Below are positions 48,967-62,034 of a DNA stretch of 64,000 nt, piece by piece. This stretch comes from Anaeramoeba flamelloides (Eukaryota > Metamonada > Anaeramoebidae), in assembly GCA_027625915.1 (NCBI GenBank), contig JANTQA010000032.1:9176001-9240000 (forward strand), in the 5' to 3' direction. A program made the translations under genes and the position numbers. Under the pieces are notes generated by a model. The model was not told the origin of the DNA and did not search any database. It saw only the letters and a list, made by a program, of their open reading frames with translations. Numbering within the stretch: position 1 is the first letter of the stretch; every line of letters begins with the position of its first letter.

Positions 48967-51900
48967 AAGTAGAATTGTGGTGGGTTAAATTAAAAATAAT
49001 TAAAACTGTGTTTAAATAAAAACAAGAAAATTGAAAAAATGATAACTTTGTTTTCCATAAAAAAACTAATTTTTTGAGAAATGCAATAATAAAAGGTTTT
49101 GTCAATACCTTTTCTACTGGTTATTAATAACCTCTTTCTAAGGTCAAAATTTTGTTTGAGTCAATTCACGGTCAATGTCAAAACTTTAAGGTGGTATGGT
49201 AGATTAACCCATATTTGAAAATTTTAATTGAAAAAACTGAACTGTAAAAAAATATAATTGAAAGTTCAATATGGTATTGAAAAACAGTGAAATTAAAATA
49301 CAATTCGCTGTTTTATTTGTGAGTTGAGATTCAAAACAAATCAATTTTGAGGTGAATCTCTAAATTTTTAATTTTTTGAAAGGTTTTTTTATTTTATTTA
49401 TTGTTCTTATTGAATTATTTTTTGTCTTCAGAAATGTTTTCTTAGAGATTCTTGAAATTAACCCAAGTATAAGTCAAGAAAACGAATATAATAAGGTGTG
49501 TTTTTTAAATAAATATATTTCTTTCCAAGAACCAGATAAGAAAGATCACTGTTTCAAAGAAATTTGGTTGTAATCAAGAATGAAAAAACAATCTTTAATT
49601 AAGAAAATTAACAAGTATTAGTCTTTTTCAGTTTTTATAATAACCAAAAAAAAACTCCGATCTTTAGATCATTTCTTCAAGAAATAGTTGTTCGGTAAAG
49701 CCCGAATACAAGTATTAAATTAATATTAATTACTGGTTGGTATATGTAACTTTTTAAGAAAATGATCAACAATAAGCGATAATGTGGTTATTGTTATTCA
49801 AAACACCAACCTTCCAATAATTACTTAGACATTTTATCAATTACCGATTATTCATTCTCAAAAAAAATATTTTTATTAAAATAGAGCTTAATTTCATTTT
49901 TTAATATCTTGTAATTATTAACAAGAAATTAATTTTTAACTAATTTTTGGTTTTTCGGAATAATAATTCCAAAAATAAATTTACAAGAATGAAATATCAC
50001 TTCGATTGTAATTTGAGATATCTTTAATTTGAGAATCCTGACTAATGTGCTTTTAAAACTAGTATCAATACTAAAAACAAGTATATACCCTGATAACTTA
50101 AATTACTCTCAAAATTGAAATTAGATTCTTAACAATCACTTGAATAGAATCAAACCTCAAATTCTTTGTAAGTTGAATCCATTACTTTAAAATACACCAC
50201 ATTCACTTTAACAGATCAAAATTTTACTTTTTTTTTCAAAATAATAATCTATCACTAATTCACTTTTGAAGCTATCCCTATTATCATAAGAAACGAAAGT
50301 ATTCAAAATTCCACTTCAAAAAATCTGACTCACTTGAAATAATAAATTGAGTAAAAAAAAAAGGTCTTTTTGTATTAAAGAACAACTAATAATTAAACCC
50401 GATTTTTAATTTATGATCCACTTTTAAATCCTTCTTCATATATAAAAACCTGAGATTTTAAAAATCAAAAAAAAAAAAAATTAAACCAAAAACGTAAAAA
50501 AAAAGCGAGTCAAAGTTTTTGAAATGAGTATTACTGTTTTTTTATTTACTGAACTTTTACTCAGAAAAAGTTAAACAAGAAGATTTTTGGCTAATAATTA
50601 AATTCAATTTGAAAGACATAGTATCGTCTCATTTTTCTAATTTTTATTTGTCATTTGAGGATCATTTTTTTGTTTAATTTGATATTTTGCAAAAAAAAAA
50701 AGTAAAATAAACAAAAAAAAAAAAGAAAAAGAAAAATAAGAACAAAAGATAAACAAAAATTTGAAAAAGGAAAACTAAAATTTGCAAAATTCAAAAAAAA
50801 TGATTTTTAATACAAAATTTGTATTTTTTTTTGGTAAGAATCCTGGAATAAACCCCCCATCCCAACTTACATTAATATTATAAAGCGAATAACCATTTTT
50901 AAAAAATAGTTCAATTTCAATAAATATAATCCTTTTTGATTGAATAAAAAAGTGAATACAAAAAGAGCAAAATTTTCAAGAAATTATATTTTTTTCAAAA
51001 TATTTATTTTATCTTAATTATTTATCTTTGTAAATGATATTATTTAAAACTATTAATTAATAAAAGATTTTTTTAGAAAAAATAATTTTATATTCAAATT
51101 TATTTTTATTAGAATATTAATTCATAAAAAATGGATCTATTCTGGAAAATATGTTTATCGGACATTTTTCTCTCAAAAAAAAAATAAAAAAATAATATAT
51201 TTAACTTCTTATCAAATTTTTTAAAATAAACCTACACAATTCATCATTATTAAAGATATTAAACATAGATTTTTAATTTTGAGGATAGTTAAAACACACA
51301 GACAAATAATCATTTCATATCTATATTTAAAAGTGGAGTAGTGAATAAAATCCAAATTATGCAAGATAATTTTTTTTCTTAGTATTTATTTTATTTTTTA
51401 TTTCTATAAAAACAAAATATTATATTTAAATGAAAGAAAAATATCACAATTTGGAATTAGTGTATGTGAAACCTGTTTTTTTTTTCACAATATAAAATAT
51501 AAATGAAAAATATATTAAAGAATTGAAAGCAAAGAGAATCTAATTTTTTTCAATAATGATTTAAATACAACTTTTTACATTTGAAGAAAGACCAGGTTTT
51601 GTATTTTTTCATCTACCTTCTAGTTATTTGTAGAATATTTTTTTTTAACAAATTAATTCGTTAAATAACAAACATATAATTTCCTATAAAAGATCACACG
51701 GTTGGTGCATAATTATGATTTAACTATTGTTCATATTCCCTATTTAGATTTAATTGTTATTTTTGAAACTAAATCTAATTACGTTTATTAAATAGAATTT
51801 TTTCCTATATATTCACTATATAACAAATTTTCTGTTACAACCCTTAATTGTTCATAAAAAAAAAAAAAAAACAAAAAAGAGAAAAATCCATACTAAAAAA

Positions 51901-52029
51901 TGCTCAGAAATTACTTTGTTATAAAAAAAAAAATTTAAACAATCTTTTGGAAATTTATTTGGAGTTTCATATTCCTGTATATAAAAAAAATGTATTTAAA
52001 TATTAATCTATTGAATTAATAAACCAAGA

Positions 52030-53080
52030 GAAGAAAAAATTTAATTTACATAAAAAGAATGGAATATTTTATTTATTCATAAATCTGGAAATAAAGGAAT
52101 TGCTTTAAATTATAAACCAATATCAATTAATAAAACTTTAGCAAGATTTTTTCTAAAACTTATTTATAAAAGGAATAAAGATTCTTTGGAATCTAGTTCC
52201 AGATTCTTCATTTTTTTTTTTTTTTAAATTGGATATAAGAATAGCTGTTCTAAATATTCGATTTGAATTCAAAAACTAACAAAAAAAATTTAAAAATATT
52301 GAATTATAAATGATCACAATTGATATTGAAAAATACTTTGATACAATGAGTCTTATATTAGTTCACTACACTCTCAATAAATATCTTGAAAAATGAAAAA
52401 ATTACAATTTGGTTAGGGAAATATTATACAAAAGAAGGAATTGGAGTTTATCCAAAAGATCCTCTTTTCCCTTTAATTTTTGAATTTATCCACCACTTTA
52501 TAATTGAAAAAAAAAAAAAAATAAAGACTCAGTTCATCATGTTCAGATGTTTGTAGATAACTGGATTATAATAATGGAAGCATACAATATCAGAAAAAGA
52601 CAAAAATTAATACAGTCAGTTTCAAATTTAAGGCACAAACTTTCAACGAAATTTAAGGTACAAAAAAACCTCAAATTAAAGCACAAAATTTGGAATTTTT
52701 TTTATAAACAAATTATTTTACTAGAATTTGAATAATGTGCCTTAATTTGAAATTTTTTTGTGACTTAAATTTCGTTGAAAGTTTGTGCCTTAAAAGTGGA
52801 ACTGACTGTATTAATTTATAAAATTATTCAAGAACTTGAAAGGAACCCAAATATTGAAAATACTTAAAAATCAAATTAATTATCTGAAATAAAGTATTTA
52901 GGAATTGTGTTTGAAAAAGAGAAACATTTACATAAAAACTTTGAAAAATTAAAAGATAATTTTAAAAAAATCATAATGATAGTTAACCAAAAAAGCTAAC
53001 CAATGGAGTAAAACTACAAATATTCAAAGTGATGTGCATGAGCCAAATATACAAATTCCTTGTTATTTTCAATCCAAATC
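52030..53080 (+). mobile_element. Decayed LINE (non-LTR) reverse transcriptase
   Basis: Translated fragments in order give the non-LTR reverse-transcriptase landmarks: IHKSGNKGIALNYKPISI (fingers), TIDIEKYFDTMS (motif A, with the first catalytic Asp), GVYPKDPLFPLIFEF (motif B, from QGDPLSPLLF), MFVDNWIIIME (motif C, second Asp of FVDD changed to Asn) and KYLGIVFEKEKH (the KYLG motif). Several stops and frame changes interrupt it, so it is inactive. The flanks toward 52000 and 53400 probably also belong to it. A family-A element is inserted between motif C and the KYLG motif. Confidence 0.8.
52611..52810 (+). mobile_element. Family A fold-back element (copy 10, nested in the LINE)
   Basis: 200 bp, TA to TA, near consensus (TACAGTCAGTTTCAAATTTA at the left, GGAACTGACTGTA at the right). 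Inserted in the decayed reverse transcriptase. Confidence 0.92.
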
Positions 53081-53454
53081 AAAAATATTTCAACATGATA
53101 GATGTTTGAAGGAATAAAAAAGTAAAATTTTTTAAAAAATTAATCCACACTCTCCAAGAAGAATTTATAAAAAAGAACCAAAAATAGACTAAGTAAGAAT
53201 TTTGATATAAGAAAAGAAGATTTAAACTCAAAAATAAATTAAAAAATCTTGACTTTTGAACACACAACAAAAAATTTAAAAATTTCAAAATAAGAGAAAA
53301 AAAATTATAATTGGAAATTAGATAGTTAAAAACTACTAGATGCAAATATTAATCAATTTTGAGAAAACTTAATTATAGATAGCACTGGATGAAAAGGTTA
53401 AGAATATTTTAAAAATTATTTGACATAATAACAATATAAACAAAAAGTTGTGTC

Positions 53455-53640
53455 GTCAAGTGCCATAGAGTACCTTTGAGTGTCGCAAAGCACCGTAAAA
53501 TTCAAAAGAATGGAGAACAATCAAGGATTTTACTAATTCAACTTTAATTATATAAAAGATAATAGTAGTTTTTTTTTACCTTTTAAGAAATAAACCGAAA
53601 ATTTATTTAATTTTCGGTAAATGCCTAAAATTAAAAGAAA
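53455..53640 (+). repeat. Dispersed repeat family Q
   Basis: TGTCGTCAAGTGCCATAGAG, ATCAAGGATTTTACT and a later TTACCTTTTAAG block resemble 29881-30070. Just beyond the LINE fossil. Confidence 0.45.
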
Positions 53641-54051
53641 CCAAAAGAATGTAAGTTGTAATTAGTTTCCTCCCTTAAAAAAAAAAAAAAAAAAAAAGAA
53701 TATTTTATAAAGTTTAACTGTATTTTAAGAAGTATCAATTTTTTTTTTTTGCAGTATGATCTAGAAACTACTTGTACAAATTATAAATTATTAGGGTTAG
53801 TACCAAGTATGTAAGTTTAAAGTTAAAAAATATAGAAAAGGATACACCATATTGAACTATTGGATGAAATAAAAACAGAAAATAAAACAAAAAAAAAAAG
53901 ATAAAACTAAATATTATCAAAAAAAAGATCATGAAAAAATGAATTTTATTGGTTACTTTTATTTTTTTAAAAAAATATTCTTTTTAACAAAATATTTCAT
54001 TAAATTTTAATAAAAAAAAAAAATGAAAAAACATAAAAAAAACCAATTTTT

Positions 54052-57000
54052 TTAATTTTGTTTATTTTGGAAATATTGAGAATAATTATAATTCCCACGC
54101 TTGGCCCTTGTACCTGTTATCCGTATTAATTTTTCAGAACTTCTAAAAATATCTATCAGTTCATCAAATAGCAATTCTTCGAGAACCAAATTTTTTTCTT
54201 TTTGAGCCCAAAGTATATCCTCCATCAGGCTTAAAATCATGTCGACATTTGGCAATTCGTCTTCCATGATACCACCAGACAAACCTTCGACGTATTCTCT
54301 AAGGAATTTTGCGGCTGCCCATACGACGCCAATATATAATCCCGCGATTCCGCCCATTGACAATGCCGTTTGTGAAATACTGGATTTTGGCACATCAGCA
54401 TTTTTAATATAATAGCTAATAACACTGTCTGCATCAGTACTAATTCCCCAATATTTGGTATTTGAGTTTGTATCATTTGTGCTGCCACTTAAGGAAATTA
54501 ATCCATCTATTGTCTGATCACAAATTTCTTCTGGATCATCATAGTTGGCAATATAAATGATCTCTGGGACAAAATTGTTGATTGCGATTTCACCATCTTC
54601 ATTTTTTTCTAGAAGGTCTGCGAGGTTGTTGGCCTCAGTTGTCGAGAAAGTGTGGGAAAAGGAATATTCTCTTACCAATGACTCATCCTCTCCTGTGGCA
54701 TACTCGGAGTAGAATTTATATTCTATATAAAAGGTATCTACTGCACTCGATCTTAAACCGTCAATTAGATCCTGTTCGCCGGCTGGCGTAATTCCCCAAA
54801 AGGATTCGGACAGCTCACTCATTTTGATTTCCTGGAAATAATCCGAATCTAAGGAATCTTTTCTTTCTGTGCACATTTGCAAAATTTCTTGATTTGAACC
54901 TATTTTGTCGCCGTCGAGCAATAACTCTGCATGGTACATTGATTGATACCCTTCTACGCCAAATTCTGTATCGATCCTTAAAACGGTATTTTTTGTAAAG
55001 TCCTCGTTGCTGGCCATTAATAACACTGGACCGAAAATTAAAAAGATGATCAAAATTAGGGCGATGACGGACATGATTATCTTGCTTTTGAGGGGCGTCT
55101 TTTGCCCTGGCTTGTAATCATCAAAATCCTCGTTTTCTGTTTCGCATTTTAATAGAAAGCATTTGCCATGGATCGCATGGAATCTAATAAATTCTTCCAA
55201 GCTTAAAGTAGTCTTCGTACATATCCAATCCAGAATCACTCTCAATTCAAAAATGAAGGGGATAACCATGTATATTGTAAAAAGCACTTTGGAAAATTTT
55301 GAATATCCCCTCATCAAGATATTTCCCGAGGTGAAGGATGGATATCCAAATCGTATTTGGAAACCAGAGAAGAAGAAATAACCACATTTCAATAAGTACA
55401 AAAATACCAATGAGGGCATCTCTGTGAATTTCACGTTTAAATTATATGGTATGATCGCAAATATTATGAACCAATGGATTATTACACTTAATAGCTGATA
55501 TATCAATTTGAGAGTTAACGTATTAAATAAATAAAATATTCGATCAGCTACAATTAAAGAAAATTGTAAGATTAAAATTAAGACAAAATTTAATGGAATC
55601 ATTTGTCCACTTGATAAATAAGAACTCAAATCGCCGGAGATGGTCTCACTCCAATTTTGATAATAAAAGGCTAAATGAACTAACGTAATGACATCAATGA
55701 AAAAGCATACTGTATAAAAATCTTTCCCTATTTTGCCTAAGGGATCTAGAATTTTTTTAATGATTCGAAATTTGCCTGTTTTTTTATTTTTCTCTTTTTT
55801 TCTTTTCATGATTTTCAATAATGCTTCTTGATCGATATTATCTTTTTGATTTTTTCTTAAATCTGACATTACTTTCGACAAATATAAATCATCTAAATTT
55901 GTTTGAGTTTTTTGTAAACTGACAGTTTTTGATTTTTTTTGTAATTCATCTCCAGAAGAATTTAAATTATTATCACTATTATTTTTTTTTATTATTGAAT
56001 CTTTTTTTTGATCGTTCACTTCTTCTTTCTCTCTCTTTTCTTCAGAGCTTTCTTCTTCTTCTTCTTCTTCTTCTTCTTCTTTTTCGTTTTCATTATCTTT
56101 CTCTTTTAATTTTTGATCTTTTTTTTTCCTAAAAATTGAAAAAAATTTCTTTTTTTTTTTTTTTCCTTCTTTTTCTATTTCTTCACCTTGATCTTGATCT
56201 GTTTTTTTATCATTATCTTTGTCTTTAATATCAAATAATTTTTTTTTATCCCATCTACCTTTTTTCAATAACATTGATCTATGGAATATCATTAAAATTA
56301 ATACCAAAATATTATCCCAAATAACTGTAAAAAAGGAATTTGTAGATTTATCAAAGCCAATAAAGTATTCTAAAAAGGATTCAGTACCCGCTTGACATTT
56401 AACTTTATCACAATCGGGTAAAATGGAATAATAACCCCACTGCTGGTTTAAATAGCAAAAGCACAAAATGTCTAATTGGAAAAAAAATGTTATTGCAATT
56501 ATTACCTGAGTATAAGCAATTAAAAATTGCCAAAATTTTTTACTGGGTTGGAAAAATAATGCTAAGCAAAATAATAACGTTGGGTACACTAAAGAAATGA
56601 TTGATGGGCTATTTAATGGCACAATGATAAACGCAAAATAGCATAAATATTCGGTATTATTTAATAAGAAATAAAATAATGAACAAAGGAACAAATATAA
56701 ATGATTTGGCTGCTTTTTAATAATTTCTCCTTTTTTGTTAAATGTTAATAATTTTTCTGGATTACGATACCTTTTAAGTCGAATTATTTCTCGAAATATT
56801 TTATAATTTTTATCTTTTATTTTGTTTCTTTCTTTCTTTTTAAATTCTTTAACTGTTTTTGATCTTGGTTCTAATACTTTTAATCCATTATCATCATTAT
56901 TTATTATGTCTATAAGTTGTTTTTGTTTTCGTTTTAGTTCTTGTTTTTCTTTTTCATCTTTTTCAATTTTTTTGATAACTGAATCCCCAAACCATAATTT

Positions 57001-60000
57001 AATAGAAATTCCTAATAGTAATGTTTTTGTACAATTAACAAGTAGAGATCTATATAATTTTGATAATATTCCAAAAAGTTTTGAAATTTTTTTTAATTTG
57101 TTATTGATTTGTTGTTTATTTCCCTTTTCATTTTTATTATCATTATCATTATCATTACCAGTACCATTATCATTATCATTATTGTTTATGTCATTTCCAA
57201 TATTATTTTTCTTCATTAGTTTGCTATTTTTTTTGAATTGATTTTTAACTAATTTTAATTTTTCTTTTTGTTTTTGTTTTTCTAATCTTTTTGTTTCTTG
57301 TCTCATTTCCTGGTTGTTTAATGATTCAATTTCTTGATTTTTTAATTGATCTAATTTCTTTCTTATTTGAACATATCTATTTTGTCTATTTTTTTCAGAA
57401 ATTGTTGATTCCATTTTTTGGAATTCACTTTGATAAAACTCATTTTCTTTTAATTGGATTGATCGCATTGTAATTTGCTTTAAATCATTTATTTTATATT
57501 CTAATAATCCTTTAAAATATTTTGATTCTGAAAATGTAATTAATAAGCTGACAAACAAATACACAAAAATATGCGATAATGCACCATTTAATGAAAATCT
57601 ATCAGAAGGGTCAGTAGCATTTAATCCAAAAATATTACTATAGCTAAATTTTTCTTCGCTTTGAGGAATAAAGGGGGCAGTGAAAAAAATGTAAATAAAG
57701 GATACAAATAATAAATAATTTCGTAAATTGACATAAGATTTTGAATAGTGCTTGATGGTTAATTTATTCAATTGATTTAAAAAGTACATTGTAAAGACTA
57801 CATAAACGAAATTAAATAATGTTTTCAATGGTATCGCAAATAAAAATATTAAAATAATTAATATAAATTTAATTTGTGATGCAACAGATAAAAAAAGTGA
57901 TTCAAAGGTTGTGGTCTTATTAGAAAATTTATAATATTCATCGGGAGTTTCATTTAGATTCTCAATTGAAAATTTATCATCATCATCATCACCACCACCA
58001 CTAGTTTCATCAACATCAACATAATCATTGTGATCATCTGTGTTATCAGAATTTGAATTATTACTATCATCACTAGAATTTTTTTTCAGATTTTGCTTCT
58101 TTTGCTTCTTTTGAAATTTTAATTTTAATTCTCGTTTTTTCAATACCCAAGATTTTGTTGTTAAAGAAAGAAAGAAAATTATAAAAAAATCCCCAGTTAA
58201 ATATGTGGAATTTTCAATTTTAATATCAAGCCAAATTAACATATCATTTGATAAACTTGTTTTAACGTCCTCTATAAAAGGCGGGAAACCTAATAATATC
58301 AAATATCTGCTTAATAATGTGAAACTAAAGAGAAAAATTAAAAAGCCATAAGTTTTAATATCCCTTTTCCTTTTTTTGGCATGCAAAACGATTAAAACGA
58401 TTATACATAATATACCAAAGATACTATTATTTAAAAATGCAACGATTAATAAAGTAAGATTGACAATGATCATACCAAATTTTAGTAATATATTATTAAA
58501 AAACATTTTGGTATAATTGGTAATTAATTCAAAGGTCTCTGTTTCTGCAATATTTTCTTTTTCAAGAAATAATTTCAATTTTTTATCATCTGGATAATAT
58601 TGCTTTTTATAATGGTTGACCTGCTGTGCTAATCTTAAAGTTATTAAAATCCAAACTGTCCCTTTGATTTCGCTTCTAACATATGAAATTTCAAATCCAA
58701 TATATTTTAAATATTTGTTATCATGGTAATCCGAGAAGTAATTAAAATGATATCCATATGTTCCCAAAATTATTAAACATGAATAAACAAAGACGATCGG
58801 CCAAATTTTTTTAATATTGGATTTCAAAATAATTGTTAATATTGAAAATAATAGAAAAATGAAATTCAATAAATTTGGTTCATAAATGGCAACAAAAAAG
58901 CACACAAATAGATATAATTGAAAGGAATAAAGGAAAATAAATCTTTTGATAAATTCAATAAATATTGGTAATTGGGTTTTATAAGCAGCTTCAAGATCTT
59001 TTTTCATGTTATCAAAATATATGTCAAATTTAAATGGAGAGAGTTCAAATTTTAAATATCTTTTTAAATTTTTTTGATTATCAAATTGAATTTTGATTTT
59101 TTTTTTTAAATTTTCTTGTTCTAAAATTTGGTATGTTTCACTAGAAATCAAATCGTCTGAAGTTTCATCAGAAGAATAATTTGAAAAATTATCGTTCCAA
59201 TTTTTTTTTTTTATTTCATCACCATCATTATCATCATCATCATTATCATCATCATTATCATTACTATTTTTATTATTATCATTATTTTGATCGATTTTAT
59301 TATTATTTTTTTTTTTATTAGCCTTTTCATTCTTGTTATTTTCTTTTTCTTTGTCGGATCTATCATTCATTTGTACTAATTTTGATTTATTTTTCATAAA
59401 AGTTAATTGAGACACCAAATATATCAATAATATTGATTGTGGCAAAATAATTTCCCAAGGGTTTTCTTTATATTTTATTAACCCGAAATCTTGATAAAAA
59501 GAATCAGCGTCAAATTTATTGGAGACTGTGCTGTTTATGTAATCAAATTGGAAACTATATCTGGCCAAGACCGTTATTCCAACACTTATTGTTAAAATAT
59601 AAAAAAATAAAATTAATTTTTTGCTCGTATGGATTATTGAGTGTATGTAAAAGCAAATAAATGTAATGACCAAATAAAACAAATGGATAATACAAATCCT
59701 AGTATAAATACAAAATAATAAAATTATTATGTAAGATAAATGTTCACCAAATTGATAAAAAAATTGATTATAATATTTGTTCAAAGTTTTGATCAATTTT
59801 AATTCTTCCATGCTATTTGCTTCTTCTTGATCATTAAAAAGAGCATTTTGTTTCATCGTCGCAAACGACATGTTTTGTTTTAATGTATTAAATTTATTAC
59901 CAATACCTGCTGTCATTCTTGATTGTTTTTTGTTTTTTTTGTTATTTAATTCAAGTAGTTTTTCATTATTTTGTTCATTCTGTTTGTATATTTGGTTGAT

Positions 60001-61204
60001 GTGGAATTGAATAATTGCAAAAATTGTGATTAAAATATTCCAAAAAATGAAACTGGAAAAATTAATATCAGAATATACTCCCAAGGTATAGACAATATTT
60101 GATTCTGTGCGTGTATTATTTGATATAAATGAGAAATTCCATAAAAACATTGTCAGTAATACTAATTCCGAATAAATTACTAACCAGATCCAATACTTTC
60201 TTGCAATTCTTTTGGATAAAATAAATATTACAAAAAAGATCATAAATACAGAATTTAAAATGGTTATATTATTTAAAGAGCTTACCACCACAATGAATAA
60301 AGATAAATAGTATGAATAGGCCATGAAAAATCGAATAATTAATTTCCCAATAATTTGGAAAAACTGAATTTTCTTTTTTTTCTTTCTCTTTTTCTGCATT
60401 TCCTGAAGATATGAATCATAATTTAAATCAGAATCGGATTTGGAACCATGATCACTTTTATTACTTTGATCAGATTTCTTATATTCATTGCTATTCTTTT
60501 TGCTTTTGCTTTTGCTTTTGCTATTTTTGTTCTCGTGGAAAGTTGTATTCACCCATTCAATGTTTCCAGAGTCGCTACTAGATTCTGTAGAAAGAAGCCC
60601 AAAATTTGTATCTGTAGTATTATTATTGTAATTTTGTTTTTTTTTGAATTCTAATTCATCACCATCATCAGATTTGGAATTAGTAGTATGATCATTATTT
60701 TTATTTTGATCAAAATCTGTATTATTATGGAATTTTTTTAAAGTATAAATAATTCTATTTTGAAATAATAAAAAGCTAATTGTAAAAATGCCAAAGCCAA
60801 AAAAAAATTTTGAATTTTCAAAATAAGTGAAACCAATGTCTTGTAATATATCAGAAGTGTCCCATCCAAAATCAATATTAAAAATATATTGAATCATATA
60901 AATTAGTAACACATAAATCGAAGTTACTGAGATTAAATAATTAAAGATAAAGGGGTAAAGAACAGAAATGCCACAAACTAGCCAAATTGGTAATGTTAAA
61001 ATACAAGGATTTAATGAAATCCAAAATATTAATAAACATATGGAAATGGCAAATACTAGTAATTGAATTAAGGATATTAATGCATTATTCATTTTTCCTT
61101 TTGGTTGTTTTTTTTGTTTTTTATCATTTTCATTTTCATTTTCGTTTTCGTTTTCATTTTCGTTTTCGTTTTCGTTTTCGTTTTCATTTTCATTTTCGTT
61201 TTCA

Positions 61205-61236
<32 letters not shown>

Positions 61237-62034
61237 TTTATTATGGTTATAATTTTGTTCTGTAAATATTGATGAAATGCTCGTAAAAATACCGATTAAT
61301 AAGAAAATTTGAAATAATGGAATATAGGATGTAGCAGTGATATCAAATATAAAAAAAAATCCCAAATTACTTGGAATGCTTGAAATCTCAAATTTTGGGA
61401 ACTGATATAAATAAAGTAAGATATAATAAACAAACGAAAAGAATAATAGGATTACCCAAAATGGTTTGAAATGGATTATTTTTTCCGAACCAAATGACCA
61501 GATTATAAAAAAGATAAAGACAGTTGTTAAATAAACCAAATTTAAAATGTTTGTCTCAAGAACACAAAAAATGAAAATTAATAATAATGAGATGAAGATT
61601 TTTAAAGTTAAATTGCCTTTTGGGAATGTAATTTCATTTTGATTTTTCCATAAATCCAATTTCTTAATTTTGTAATGATCATGATAAAATAAGATAAACG
61701 TAAGCAATGAATACAAAAACAATAGTATGTCAGGTGTCAAAGTTAGGAATCCCTGAAATGGATCAATCCATACCCTATTTTTATTTGATTTTTTTTGTGT
61801 TTTGTTTGGTTGTTTAATCAAGAGATAAATAGTTTTTGTTAATGAATTTATTTTTTTTTATTTTTCAGGTTAAATAATACAGTCATTTTTAAAAAGGTGG
61901 AAATTTCAAGTTTTAATAATTGAACATCAAATAATTATAGTTAAGTTATTGATTCACTGTTTGAAAAAGATATTAAAGTGGTACTAAGGATTTTAAAAGA
62001 AAGTTAATAACTTCTTCTTGAGGGTCAAGTTCAT
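54052..62034 (-). CDS. Piezo-type mechanosensitive ion channel
   Basis: Giant plasma-membrane cation channel opened by membrane tension. The open frame runs from 61774 to the TAA at 54052 and shows dozens of hydrophobic segments grouped like the Piezo blade repeats. The C-terminal pore module is diagnostic: the anchor motif PFIFELRVILDWICTKTT, an extracellular cap (about 54400-55010), an inner helix (GGIAGLYIGVVWAAAKFLRE) and the cytosolic LPNVDMILSLMEDILWAQKE and LEELLFDELIDIFRS segments. No ATG opens the long frame; I propose a 23-nt first exon 62034-62012 (MNLTLKK) and a 237-bp GT-AG intron to 61774, in phase. That gives 2,581 aa, usual for the family. Intracellular loops carry low-complexity runs, including (EN)n near residue 200, and Asp/Asn- and Glu-rich blocks. 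Almost intronless, unlike the neighbouring long genes. The start exon is an inference; the family call is firm. Confidence 0.93.
61125..61235 (+). repeat. Minisatellite coding for the Piezo (EN)n run
   Basis: Repeats of TTTTCR (on the plus strand) encoding alternating Glu-Asn in Piezo. Length is likely variable between individuals. Confidence 0.85.

Larger units (their letters stand above)
48967..54051. other. 5 kb intergenic region with a LINE fossil
   Basis: Between the TBC start codon and the Piezo stop codon. Apart from the LINE fossil, a family-A element and a family-Q fragment, the sequence is low-complexity AT. The 65-codon frame at 49376-49573 starts with TTG and shows no recognisable domain. 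Confidence 0.65.

Noticed and set aside
60987-61265. Frame rich in Arg, Phe and His opposite the Piezo EN repeat
   Set aside because: Mirror image of the coding minisatellite in Piezo.
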